Assembly: GCA_046328715.1 (NCBI GenBank)
Contig: JAXLWB010000007.1
Span: forward strand, 223,478 to 287,477
DNA from: JAXLWB01 sp046328715
Lineage (GTDB): Bacteria > Chloroflexota > Anaerolineae > Caldilineales > Caldilineaceae
Direction of reading: 5' to 3'
DNA length: 64,000 nt
Position 1 is the stretch's first letter, and each line of letters opens with the position of its first letter. Both the position numbers and the translations under genes were made by a program. Shown here one piece after another: positions 32,233 through 40,638 of this stretch. The notes below the pieces were generated by a model. It saw nothing but the letters and a program-made list of their open reading frames with translations. It searched no databases and was not told the origin of the DNA.

Positions 32233-33651
32233 ATGGCAAATGTAAACGATTTGGAACAACTGTCTGGCGTCAAAGAGCAGTACGCATACGGGTTCCATGA
32301 CAATATTAAAGCGGTTTTCCAGACCGAGCGCGGTTTAAATCATGGGGTGATCGACGCAATTTCCGATCGCAAGAATGAGCCGGACTGGATGCGCAAGTTC
32401 CGCCATGACGCATTGGATATTTTCCTTTCCAAGCCGATGCCAAACTGGGGCGCTGATCTCAGTGGGATTGACTTTGATGAGATCAAGTACTATTCCAAGC
32501 CCACGGATCGAGCCGCTGATAAGAATTGGGACGATGTGCCCGAAAACATCAAAAACACCTTTGAACGGTTGGGAATTCCCGAAGCCGAACGCAAATTCCT
32601 GGCGGGTGTCGGAGCCCAATATGATTCTGAAGTCGTCTATCACAGCTTGCGCGCTGAATGGGAAAAGCAGGGCGTGATCTTCCTGGATATGGACACCGGC
32701 CTACGCGAATATCCCGATATCGTGCGTGAGTATTTCGCCACCATCATTCCGGCAGCAGACAATAAATTCGCAGCACTCAACAGCGCCGTCTGGAGCGGAG
32801 GTAGCTTTGTCTACGTTCCCAAGGGCGTGCATGTCGATATTCCGCTGCAAGCCTACTTCCGCATCAACGCTGAGAACATGGGTCAATTTGAGCGCACCCT
32901 GATCATCATCGAAGAAGGAGCCAGCGCTCACTACGTGGAAGGTTGTACCGCCCCCGTCTATAGCAGCAACAGCCTGCACAGCGCCGTGGTCGAGATTATT
33001 GTCAAGAAGAACGCTCGCTGCCGCTATACCACCATCCAAAACTGGAGCACCGATGTCTACAACCTGGTGACTAAGCGCTCCGTTGCCTACGAAGGTGCCA
33101 CGATGGAATGGATCGACGGCAACCTAGGCAGCAAGGTAACGATGAAGTACCCAGCGGTCTATATGCTCGGTCCCAAGGCCCACGGCGAGATTCTTTCAAT
33201 CGCCTTTGCCGGTCGCGGTCAGCATCAGGACGCTGGTGGCAAGGTCGTACACGGTGCACCCTATACCAGCTCTAAGATCGTCTCCAAGTCGATCTCCAAG
33301 GATGGTGGGCGCGCCAGCTATCGTGGTCTGTTGCGTGTCGCCAAGGGCGCTCACCACAGCAAGAGCAACGTCGTCTGCGATGCGCTCCTGCTCGACGAAG
33401 CCAGCCGTAGCGATACCTATCCCTACATTGAGATCGAAGAAGACAATGTCTCGGTCGGTCACGAAGCCTCGGTCAGCAAGATTGGGGAAGAGCAACTATT
33501 CTACCTGCAGAGCCGTGGTATCGGTGAAGATGAAGCGGCAGCCATGATCGTCGGTGGCTTTATTGAACCATTGGTCAAGGAATTGCCAATGGAATATGCC
33601 GTAGAAATGAATCGGCTGATCCAATTGCAAATGGAAGGCACGATTGGCTAA
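32233..33651 (+). CDS. sufB: Fe-S cluster assembly scaffold SufB
   Basis: 472 residues, the usual SufB length. It builds nascent Fe-S clusters in the SufBC2D complex. Recognised by 'SKPMPNWGADLSG', 'GVIFLDMDTGLREYPDIVREYF', 'YVEGCTAPVYSSNSLHSAVVEI', 'WIDGNLGSKVTMKYPAVY' and 'SRSDTYPYIEIEEDNVSVGHEASVSKIGEEQLFYL'. The conserved Cys of 'VEGCTAP' is in place, and the late 'GHEASV' region supplies the metal/sulfur interface. The AAGGAG site is optimal. Third gene of the operon. Confidence 0.98.
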   Translation: MANVNDLEQLSGVKEQYAYGFHDNIKAVFQTERGLNHGVIDAISDRKNEPDWMRKFRHDALDIFLSKPMPNWGADLSGIDFDEIKYYSKPTDRAADKNWDDVPENIKNTFERLGIPEAERKFLAGVGAQYDSEVVYHSLRAEWEKQGVIFLDMDTGLREYPDIVREYFATIIPAADNKFAALNSAVWSGGSFVYVPKGVHVDIPLQAYFRINAENMGQFERTLIIIEEGASAHYVEGCTAPVYSSNSLHSAVVEIIVKKNARCRYTTIQNWSTDVYNLVTKRSVAYEGATMEWIDGNLGSKVTMKYPAVYMLGPKAHGEILSIAFAGRGQHQDAGGKVVHGAPYTSSKIVSKSISKDGGRASYRGLLRVAKGAHHSKSNVVCDALLLDEASRSDTYPYIEIEEDNVSVGHEASVSKIGEEQLFYLQSRGIGEDEAAAMIVGGFIEPLVKELPMEYAVEMNRLIQLQMEGTIG

Positions 33652-33720
33652 AAGATGACAGGGTGACAGGATGACTGGGGTTATCATCCTTTCATCTTGT
33701 CACCCTGTCACCGTGTCAGA
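33652..33720. repeat. Octamer GATGACAG/TTGTCACC self-complementary array
   Basis: Left words (GATGACAG, GGTGACAG, GATGACTG) and right words (TCATCCTT, TTGTCACC, CTGTCACC) pair as a hairpin between sufB and sufD. The same words occur at 20974-21030. Confidence 0.65.
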
Positions 33721-33729
33721 GGTGATCAA

Positions 33730-35058
33730 ATGAGTGTGATGGTAAAAGAACAAGTGATTGAAAAAGCTGCGAGCTTCTCCGCCGATACCGTCTGTGCGCT
33801 TTCGCAGGCGTGGAATGAGCCACAATGGATGCTTGACTTCCGTCTGGCAGCCTGGCAGCAATTCGAGGCATTGGAGTGGCCCAAGTCGACAGACGAAGCC
33901 TGGCGACGGACAAAATTGACCGGGTTCGATCTGAAGAACTTCCAACCAGTGGTTTATCCTAATGGCCATACGCCCGAAGTAGGGATGCTGGTTCAGCACG
34001 AATTGGATGAAATGGATAGCGCTGCCAGCTTGGTCTTTAGCGAAGGCATGATTGCGCATCGCAGCGCCAAGAGCGATCTCGAAGGACAAGGTGTGATCTT
34101 CACCGATCTCCATACGGCGGTGAATCAACATCCTGAGCTGGTCAAAAAATATTTTATGAATCAAGCCGTTACGCCTGACTTTAATAAGTTCACGGCGTTA
34201 CATGCGGCGCTTTGGGACACAGGTACATTGATCTATGTACCGAAAAATGTAAAAATTGAACTGCCTCTGCAAATTGTGCTCAATCAATCAGTTGCTAAGG
34301 CTGGTGGCTATCACCATACCCTGCTCGTTGCTGACAGCGGGGCCGAAGTCACAGTGGTGGATGATCTCGTGGGCGGCACCGATGGGCTGCAAAGCGAAGT
34401 CGTCGAGTTGATTTTGGGCGATAACAGTGTCGTTCGCTACATGAATTTGCAGGACTTTGATAGCTCCACCTGGAATTTCCTGCGCGGTCGTGCCGCCGTT
34501 GGCAAGGATGCAGACTTGCGCTGGATTCAGGTCAGTTGGGGTAGTCGCTTGACCAAGGCCTTTATCGACGTCGATATGCAAGGCAAAGGTGGTCACGCGG
34601 AACTGCTGGGTATCTACTTCCCAACCGGTCGCCAGCACATTGATCACCAGACCATGCAAGTTCATCAGGCCCCCAACTGTTTTAGCGACCTGCTCTTCAA
34701 TGGTGCCCTCAAGGATCGGGCACGCAGCGTCTATATGGGCTACATCAAAGTGCTCCCCGGTGCGCAGAAGACCGACGCCTATCAACGCAATGGCAATCTG
34801 ATCCTCGACAGCAAAGCACGCGCCGACAGCATCCCAGGCCTCGAAATTGAGGCAGACGATGTACGCTGTACGCATGGTGCCACTGCTGCCCAGGTGGAAG
34901 ATGAATATCTCTTCTATCTGATGGCGCGTGGCCTTTCCCGTGCCCAAGCCGAACGCATGATCGTCCAAGGTTTCTTCCAGGCCGTACTCGATCGTGTCCC
35001 GGTTGAGAGCGTGGTGAAGAAGCTAGAGCAGGTGATCGAGCGCAAGATTGGTGGATAG
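33730..35058 (+). CDS. sufD: Fe-S cluster assembly protein SufD
   Basis: 442 residues, a SufB paralogue that completes the SufBC2D scaffold and helps iron entry. It shows 'EWPKSTDEAWRRTKLTGF', 'GVIFTDLHTAV', 'LIYVPKNVKIELPLQI', 'LGIYFPTGRQHIDHQTMQVHQAPNCFSDLLFNGALKDRARSVYMG'-type features split over residues 280-340, and 'ADDVRCTHGATAAQVEDEYLFYLMARGL'. The conserved His of 'CTHGAT' is present. The ATG at 33730 is preceded by AGAGGTGATC; an earlier in-frame start only covers the repeat. Confidence 0.97.
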   Translation: MSVMVKEQVIEKAASFSADTVCALSQAWNEPQWMLDFRLAAWQQFEALEWPKSTDEAWRRTKLTGFDLKNFQPVVYPNGHTPEVGMLVQHELDEMDSAASLVFSEGMIAHRSAKSDLEGQGVIFTDLHTAVNQHPELVKKYFMNQAVTPDFNKFTALHAALWDTGTLIYVPKNVKIELPLQIVLNQSVAKAGGYHHTLLVADSGAEVTVVDDLVGGTDGLQSEVVELILGDNSVVRYMNLQDFDSSTWNFLRGRAAVGKDADLRWIQVSWGSRLTKAFIDVDMQGKGGHAELLGIYFPTGRQHIDHQTMQVHQAPNCFSDLLFNGALKDRARSVYMGYIKVLPGAQKTDAYQRNGNLILDSKARADSIPGLEIEADDVRCTHGATAAQVEDEYLFYLMARGLSRAQAERMIVQGFFQAVLDRVPVESVVKKLEQVIERKIGG

Positions 35059-35059
35059 A

Positions 35060-35143
35060 AAAGAGATTAGAGATTGGGAGATCGAGAGATTATGCAAAGC
35101 AAAGCGGACAATCTCTCGATCTCCTAATCTCGCAATCTCCTTA
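35060..35143. repeat. GAGATT octamer hairpin
   Basis: Arms 35070-35090 and 35111-35131 pair over 21 positions with one wobble. Words GAGATTGG, GAGATCGA and their complements have an 8-base period. Located between sufD and the rhodanese gene. Confidence 0.75.
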
Positions 35144-35162
35144 AGTTATAATGGAGCATTCT

Positions 35163-36020
35163 ATGTCTGTCAACAACAAAGGCTATGTTCACCCTGATGC
35201 ACTAGTAAGCACCGATTGGGTGGCGGCAAACCTCAATAATCCATCCATCCGCCTGATAGAGAGCAACGAGGATATTCTGCTTTACGATACCGGTCACATC
35301 CCCGGCGCAGCGAAGATCGATTGGCACGCTGACCTCAATGACCCCATAACCCGTGACTATATTGGCCGCGAGGGCTTTGAGAAATTGATGCGCAAGAACG
35401 GCATCGGCAATGATACCACCGTGATCTTTTACGGTGACAAGAACAATTGGTGGGCAACCTATGCCTTCTGGGTTTTCCAGCTTTTCGGCCACACCAACGC
35501 CAAGGTGATGGACGGTGGACGTGCCAAGTGGGTGGCCGAGGGACGCGAAATGACCCGTTCTGTGCCTTCTTACCCGTCCTCGAATTATGCAGCCCAGGAA
35601 CGAAACGATGCGCCAATCCGTGCCTATCGAGAAGAGGTGCTGGAACATATCAAAGCACACAAACCCTTGGTCGATGTGCGCAGCAACAAGGAATACACAG
35701 GCGAACTCTTGCACATGGCCGATTACCCGCAAGAAGGTGCGCTGCGTGGCGGCCACATTCCCGGTGCCAAAAATGTGCCCTGGGCGCGTGCGGCCAATGC
35801 CGATGGCACCTTCAAGAGCGCCGACGAACTGAAAGCAATCTATGAAGGCGAGATCGGTCTTCACCAGAACGATGATGTGGTCGCCTACTGCCGCATCGGC
35901 GAACGCAGCAGCCATACCTGGTTTGTCCTCACTTATCTGCTCGGCTACAAAAACGTGCGCAACTACGACGGCTCGTGGACTGAATGGGGCAATGCGGTGC
36001 GTTTGCCCATCGAAAAATAG
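35163..36020 (+). CDS. Sulfurtransferase (rhodanese) within the suf operon
   Basis: A 285-residue tandem rhodanese. The N-terminal inactive domain shows 'DTGHIPGAAKIDWHADLND' and 'YGDKNNWWATYAFW'. The C-terminal domain has the active Cys in 'AYCRIGERSSHTWFVL'. The CRIGERSS loop is the type found in actinobacterial CysA/SseA thiosulfate sulfurtransferases. Position between sufD and sufS suggests it feeds sulfane sulfur into, or draws it from, cluster assembly (inference). The ATG at 35163 is chosen because GGAG lies 6 bases before it; an ATG at 35151 is the alternative. Confidence 0.93.
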   Translation: MSVNNKGYVHPDALVSTDWVAANLNNPSIRLIESNEDILLYDTGHIPGAAKIDWHADLNDPITRDYIGREGFEKLMRKNGIGNDTTVIFYGDKNNWWATYAFWVFQLFGHTNAKVMDGGRAKWVAEGREMTRSVPSYPSSNYAAQERNDAPIRAYREEVLEHIKAHKPLVDVRSNKEYTGELLHMADYPQEGALRGGHIPGAKNVPWARAANADGTFKSADELKAIYEGEIGLHQNDDVVAYCRIGERSSHTWFVLTYLLGYKNVRNYDGSWTEWGNAVRLPIEK

Positions 36021-36094
36021 TGAGCAAGAGATTAGGAGATTGCGAGATAGTCATGCGATGATCAATTCCTAATCTCTTAATCCCGCTCTCTCAA
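36021..36094. repeat. GAGATTAG octamer array
   Basis: GAGATTAG, GAGATTGC words are followed by CCTAATCT, CTTAATCC complements, able to fold, between the rhodanese gene and sufS. The same word family as 35060-35143. Confidence 0.65.
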
Positions 36095-36111
36095 CCTTGA
36101 AGTTACCGATC

Positions 36112-37341
36112 ATGACAACACCTTCGCTCGACTCCATCCGTGCCGATTTTCCGATTCTCAACCGACAGGTAAATAGTGGCAAGCCGTTGGTTTATTTCGA
36201 CAACGGGGCAACTAGCCAAAAGCCGAATGTGGTTCTGACGGCCATGGACAACTTCTACCGCTGCTCGAATGCCAATGTGCATCGTGGCGTGCATACGCTG
36301 AGCGAAGAGGCAACTGCGCTGTTTGAAAATGCCCGCAAGCAGGTTGCACATTTTATCAACGCCGCGCATGAGCGTCAGGTCATCTTTACCAAAGGCACGA
36401 CGGAAGGAATCAACCTCGTCGCAAATTCCTGGGGACGTGCCAATTTGCAGCCCGGCGACGAGGTGCTGATTACGCAGATGGAGCATCATGCTAACATCGT
36501 GCCCTGGCATCTGCTGCAATCTCAGATTGGCTTTACCCTGCGCTTTGTGCCGATCACGCCAGCGGGCATGCTTGACATGGAGGCGCTGCCTGAATTGTTG
36601 ACAGAGCGGACCAAACTGTTTGCCTTTACACACATCAGCAACGTCCTCGGCACAATCAATCCTGCAGCCGAATTGGTGCAGATGGCTCATGCTGTAGGGG
36701 CCAAGGTCTTGATCGATGGGGCGCAGAGTGTGCCACACATACCGGTTGACGTACAGGCGCTCGATGTCGATTTTCTGGTCTTTAGTGGCCACAAAATGTG
36801 CGGCCCAACAGGGATCGGCGGACTCTATGGCAAACGTGAACTGCTAGAGTCGATGCCACCGTTTCTGGGTGGCGGTAGTATGATCCGTCAGGTGACCATG
36901 CATGGCAGCACCTTCCTCAACATTCCGCAACGCTTCGAGGCCGGCACTCCTGCGATTGCTGAGGCGATTGGGCTAGGTGCTGCGGCAGATTACCTTTCCA
37001 AACTTGGCATGGAGTGGGTCGCCGCTCATAATCACGCGCTGGCAGGCTATGCCTACGAGCAACTGAGCGAGCTTGAAGGGGTGCGCATCCTTGGCCCCGA
37101 AGCATCGAAGCGCACGGGGATTGTTTCCTTCACGATGCAAGAGGTCCATCCGCACGATATTTCCGCCATTCTGGATGCTGAGGGAGTTGCAGTGCGCGCT
37201 GGTCACCACTGCGCCCAACCACTTCATGATTTTTATGGCATCCCGGCAAGTGCAAGAGCAAGCTTTTATGTGTATAATACAAAAGAAGAAGTGGATCAGT
37301 TGGTAAAAGCAGTTGGTAAAGCGAGTGAGATTTTTGCATAA
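36112..37341 (+). CDS. sufS: Cysteine desulfurase SufS
   Basis: A 409-residue group II cysteine desulfurase that takes sulfur from cysteine as a persulfide. The PLP lysine is Lys228 in 'VFSGHKMCGPTG'. The catalytic cysteine is Cys367 in 'RAGHHCAQPL'. 'YFDNGATSQKP', 'FTKGTTEGINLVA' and 'EHHANIVPWHLL' are further hallmarks. It lies two bases before sufU, so the two are translationally linked, as expected for the SufS-SufU donor pair. Confidence 0.97.
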   Translation: MTTPSLDSIRADFPILNRQVNSGKPLVYFDNGATSQKPNVVLTAMDNFYRCSNANVHRGVHTLSEEATALFENARKQVAHFINAAHERQVIFTKGTTEGINLVANSWGRANLQPGDEVLITQMEHHANIVPWHLLQSQIGFTLRFVPITPAGMLDMEALPELLTERTKLFAFTHISNVLGTINPAAELVQMAHAVGAKVLIDGAQSVPHIPVDVQALDVDFLVFSGHKMCGPTGIGGLYGKRELLESMPPFLGGGSMIRQVTMHGSTFLNIPQRFEAGTPAIAEAIGLGAAADYLSKLGMEWVAAHNHALAGYAYEQLSELEGVRILGPEASKRTGIVSFTMQEVHPHDISAILDAEGVAVRAGHHCAQPLHDFYGIPASARASFYVYNTKEEVDQLVKAVGKASEIFA

Positions 37342-37343
37342 CT

Positions 37344-37724
37344 ATGGAATCACTCTATCGAGAAGCAATCATCGATTACTATAAACACCCTCGGCGCAAG
37401 GGACACCTGGAAAATCCCGATGTCCAGTTTCACGATCACAACCCCTTCTGTGGCGATCAAATCACCATCGAGTTGAAGATCGAAGATGGGAAAGTGGTCG
37501 ATGCTGCCTTTGATGGTCGCGGCTGTGCCATTAGCCAAGCGACTGCCAGCATGTTGGTCGAAGATGTGATCGGCAAGACGCTGGATGAGGTCAAAGAACT
37601 GGATAAGGAGTACATCCTGGAGATGCTCGGCATCGAAATCGGGCCGACACGACTTAAGTGCGCGCTTTTGTCACTCAAAGTGCTCAAGGCTGGGGTGTGG
37701 GGATTGGATGAGTGGCCGGAGTAA
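37344..37724 (+). CDS. sufU: SufU sulfur-transfer protein
   Basis: 126 residues of the U-type fold. The zinc and sulfur-acceptor residues Cys36, Asp38, Cys61 and Cys106 are present ('NPFCGDQ', 'GRGCAIS', 'RLKCALL'). In Gram-positive-type SUF systems SufU accepts the persulfide from SufS by zinc-ligand exchange and passes it to SufBCD. The insertion before the third Cys ('LDKEYILEML') is the mark that separates SufU from IscU. Confidence 0.96.
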   Translation: MESLYREAIIDYYKHPRRKGHLENPDVQFHDHNPFCGDQITIELKIEDGKVVDAAFDGRGCAISQATASMLVEDVIGKTLDEVKELDKEYILEMLGIEIGPTRLKCALLSLKVLKAGVWGLDEWPE

Positions 37725-37772
37725 AAACCACGGATCTGTGTTACGCGGATTCAATTTTCATTCGAGAAGACA

Positions 37773-38087
37773 ATGTCGGATTTGATTAAAGTAGCAACCG
37801 TTGACGAACTACCTGTGGGCGGACGAAAAATTCTTGATGTAGACAATGTATCTGTTGCCCTCTTTAACATTGATGGCACGATCTATGCCATTGAAGATCG
37901 CTGCACTCACGATGACGGGCCGTTGGCCGAAGGCGAATTGAGCGGCTGCACGATTACATGCCCGCGCCACGGTGCTCGTTTTGATGTGCGCAGCGGCAAG
38001 GCGCTCAGCTTTCCTGCCTTCGAGCCGACCAATGTGTATGAAGTGCAGTTGCGTGGCAATGAAGTTTGGATTGAGTCGCCAGTTTGA
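37773..38087 (+). CDS. Rieske [2Fe-2S] ferredoxin
   Basis: A 104-residue soluble Rieske protein of the dioxygenase-ferredoxin/NirD type. The cluster ligands are Cys44-x-His46 and Cys63-x2-His66 ('RCTHDDG', 'CPRHGARF'). It is an electron carrier, and its place in the operon suggests it supplies electrons for cluster assembly or is a favoured client (inference). Such a Rieske gene near suf genes is common in actinobacteria and related phyla. It is 48 bases after sufU. Confidence 0.93.
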   Translation: MSDLIKVATVDELPVGGRKILDVDNVSVALFNIDGTIYAIEDRCTHDDGPLAEGELSGCTITCPRHGARFDVRSGKALSFPAFEPTNVYEVQLRGNEVWIESPV

Positions 38088-38130
38088 ACCTGTTCTGTTG
38101 ATGCAACAGATTGACGATAAGGAAAGTACT

Positions 38131-38445
38131 ATGTCTCTACCTACTTCTGAAGAAGTTCGAGATCTAATTAAGTCAAAAGTGAAAGATCCCGAGTTGATGA
38201 TGAACATCGTTGACCTGGGTTTGGTCTATGATGTTCAAGTTACCCCGGAAAAGACCGCCGAGATTACCATGACCCTGACCAGCCCCGGCTGCCCTGCTGG
38301 CCCTGAAATCATCACCAACGCCCAACGCGAAACGCACCTTGCCTTCCCGGACCTGGAAGAGGTCAACGTTCATCTCACCTGGACACCTTTTTGGAATCCT
38401 GACATGATGTCGCAGGAAGCCAAGGATGAGTTGGGATATTTTTAG
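38131..38445 (+). CDS. SufT-like metal-sulfur cluster assembly factor (MIP18/PaaD domain)
   Basis: A 104-residue DUF59/MIP18 protein. Hallmarks are 'VKDPELMMNIVDLGLVYDV', 'TMTLTSPGCPAG' with the conserved Cys, and 'VNVHLTWTPFWNPDMMS'. Family members help mature Fe-S proteins as carriers. The ATG at 38131 follows AAGGA; the longer frame from 37972 overlaps the Rieske gene and is rejected. Last gene of the operon, ending six bases before a large palindromic terminator. Confidence 0.92.
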   Translation: MSLPTSEEVRDLIKSKVKDPELMMNIVDLGLVYDVQVTPEKTAEITMTLTSPGCPAGPEIITNAQRETHLAFPDLEEVNVHLTWTPFWNPDMMSQEAKDELGYF

Positions 38446-38451
38446 AATTTG

Positions 38452-38507
38452 CGCAAACAAAAATAAAGCCGCACGACTCGAGTCGTGCGGCTTTATTTTT
38501 GTTTGCG
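38452..38507. terminator. 28-bp perfect palindrome, bidirectional terminator of suf and VanW genes
   Basis: Every position from 38452 to 38479 pairs with 38507 down to 38480. The GC-rich core (GCCGCACGACTC) is flanked on both sides by A/T runs, giving U-tracts in both directions. It lies between the SufT-like gene and the convergent VanW gene, directly touching the VanW stop codon at 38508. Confidence 0.92.
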
Positions 38508-40352
38508 TTAACCTTCAATAGTTTCCCCAGTTGGAGCTTCGGTTGGTGTTGGCAAAGGTGCTTCTGCCGCTGAGCTATCTGCATTGGGCACGTTGGCATT
38601 CGGTCCATATTTGTATACGGCACCCCAGGCGGTGTATTTACTCACTAGTTCGCCACTGCGCGTGCCGTTGGCGTCGTTGATGGTGCGCACGATCTTCACC
38701 GTCATGCCCTTGGTCTCCCACTCCACCTGTTTGATCGTGCCTTCGGGCAGGCTGTTATCCAGTTCATAGCGCGGAGCAGGTGGATTTTTGACCTCTTCAA
38801 TGATTGGCTGGCTGACACTGACCTGGCGATTGGGTTTTGTGCCGTAGAAATTGAAGGTAATCACACCGTTCTCTGCATCGACCGCAGGCTCGATCAAGAG
38901 GTAAGCGCCGGTGTCGTTACGGAATCTGAAATCCACCCCTGGGGTGAAGATCGTCGCATCGACTCCGGGTTCTCCATACCAGTGGACGATGTAGCTGTGG
39001 TTGTAACGCTCCACAATCGGAAAGCCGCCGTATAGCGCTGCCCGGAAGACAGTAGTGCTTACTTGGCAGATGCCGCCTCCGACGCCATTGACCGTTGCAT
39101 CGCCCACAATCACCAATGAATCTTCAAAGCCATTGGCCAGGCTAACATCTTCGACACTGTGATTGAAGCTAAAGATGCCATCTGGCGGCACCACAACACC
39201 CTCAAACTTGGAAGCGCCGACCTGAATGTTATGGATGCGTTCCAGCGAACTGCCTTTGAAGTAGGTACTGGCACTCACAATCAATTCGCGGATGCCCATG
39301 TTGGCGATGTTGTTGGAATCGACTGCTGGCGGGGCGTCCGTCACCTTCAACTCGGCTTGGGCGCTTTTATTGGCCAGCGCATTACGAATCGACTCGTAGG
39401 TAGCATCGATGTCCAATTTGCGGCCTGACTGGCTGGGGCGTAACACAGTAACTTCCCCGCTATTCGAATTGAAAGCAAGCCGTGCATCGCGCGGGGCGAT
39501 GTCAACTTGTTTAGCCCACTCGCCAATCAAGTTGCGCAACTGCTGTTCATCGACGGTAAATGGCTCGCTTGCTGCGATGATGCGGCGCAAGGTCGAAGCA
39601 TCGAGTGCAAAGGATAATCCGGAAGTGGCATCGTGTACCTGAAGCCCAGTTGCAGGTAGATTGGCGAGCGCATCCGGTTTTGAGGTGGATCCACTCGGTG
39701 CTTCGGGTTGAACTCCCAACAACTGCAACGGCACCGAAACTGGGGTAATCAAATCCATTGAATGGAGGGCGTTAACAAGTTGGGCCAATGACTGTTCGAT
39801 ATCAACTTCAACGCCTGGCTGGGCTGGAATGGCAATGCCAATAAAGTTGATGCCTGCCTGGGCTGGGCGGCGTGCCTCTTGAGCGATGTTGTTCAAGGCC
39901 ACACGTAATTGACCTTCATCGAACTCGAGATGCGGCATCACTGATTCGCCTGCAAAGAGCATCGTGAATTGTTGGATGAAATCATCCACAACTACACCGC
40001 TGCGTCCCAGTAAGTAAGCGCGGTTGAGTGCATCCGTCCACTCGGCCCGCGAAGAGAGCAGCCGATTATCGAGCAACCATTGGCGCTCACCATCGCCAAG
40101 CCGGACCGGAGGAAGCGTAATGTTTCCAGCTTCACTTTGTAGTTTGCTCAGTGCTGCGCTGCGGGTTAGACCACCGACCGAAATACCAGCAATCGTCACA
40201 CCTGGGTAAATGCGCTCCAGATACCACATGTGCCAAAAGGAGGCAACACTGATCAACGTGACCAGCAGCAAGCTGGCGAAGATCAGGGCGAAATCAAAAG
40301 CGCCGCGTTCAAAGCGGCGTGTAGGTAGTGGACGAGCGGCAATTGTATACAT
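38508..40352 (-). CDS. VanW family protein with peptidoglycan-binding-like domains
   Basis: A 614-residue envelope protein. A single N-terminal membrane helix ('FDFALIFASLLLVTLISVA') anchors it outside. Two tandem PG_binding_4-like domains ('YPGVTIAGISVGGLTRSAA', 'LRNLIGEWAKQVDI') precede the VanW domain, marked by 'GGGICQVSTTVFRAALYGGF' and 'HSYIVHWYGEPGVDATIF'. The C-terminal region is a beta-rich tail ending in a Pro/Thr/Ala-rich stretch. The function of VanW proteins is not settled; a cell-wall role is assumed. The ATG at 40352 is chosen over an upstream frame start that lies in repeat sequence. Confidence 0.9.
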   Translation of the reverse strand: MYTIAARPLPTRRFERGAFDFALIFASLLLVTLISVASFWHMWYLERIYPGVTIAGISVGGLTRSAALSKLQSEAGNITLPPVRLGDGERQWLLDNRLLSSRAEWTDALNRAYLLGRSGVVVDDFIQQFTMLFAGESVMPHLEFDEGQLRVALNNIAQEARRPAQAGINFIGIAIPAQPGVEVDIEQSLAQLVNALHSMDLITPVSVPLQLLGVQPEAPSGSTSKPDALANLPATGLQVHDATSGLSFALDASTLRRIIAASEPFTVDEQQLRNLIGEWAKQVDIAPRDARLAFNSNSGEVTVLRPSQSGRKLDIDATYESIRNALANKSAQAELKVTDAPPAVDSNNIANMGIRELIVSASTYFKGSSLERIHNIQVGASKFEGVVVPPDGIFSFNHSVEDVSLANGFEDSLVIVGDATVNGVGGGICQVSTTVFRAALYGGFPIVERYNHSYIVHWYGEPGVDATIFTPGVDFRFRNDTGAYLLIEPAVDAENGVITFNFYGTKPNRQVSVSQPIIEEVKNPPAPRYELDNSLPEGTIKQVEWETKGMTVKIVRTINDANGTRSGELVSKYTAWGAVYKYGPNANVPNADSSAAEAPLPTPTEAPTGETIEG

Positions 40353-40401
40353 AGTTATGAAACGTAAAACGTAACGCGTAAGTTCAGATTTTATCACAAC
40401 T

Positions 40402-40582
40402 CGTAGAGGCGGATCGTAGCTGCCGGTTGATTGTCATCTAATAGACAACGCAAATAGAGGTGACACATCTGTAGGGGCATCCGCTTGCCGGTGCCCAAAG
40501 GCGACCGCAAGGGTACGCCCCTACAAAGTGCCATGTTTATCTGCGTTGTCTATAAGACCGGCGGCTAGGAGCCGCCTCTACG
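40402..40582. repeat. Nested inverted repeat, about 180 bp
   Basis: Four successive arm pairs nest: 40402-40412 with 40572-40582; GCCGGT near 40422 with ACCGGC near 40556; 40441-40452 with 40542-40553; 40470-40478 with 40517-40525. Inside is a TGTAGGGGC/GCCCCTACA unit, a word seen in intergenic repeats of many environmental bacteria. No gene is contained. Confidence 0.75.
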
Positions 40583-40638
40583 TTCCCAAACAAGAGAAGA
40601 TGCTAGATCATCTGAATTCACGCATCACGTTTCATTCA

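Noticed and set aside
34288..34968. A 226-residue minus-strand open frame inside sufD
   Set aside because: Shadow of sufD, whose full-length coding is certain; no ribosome site.
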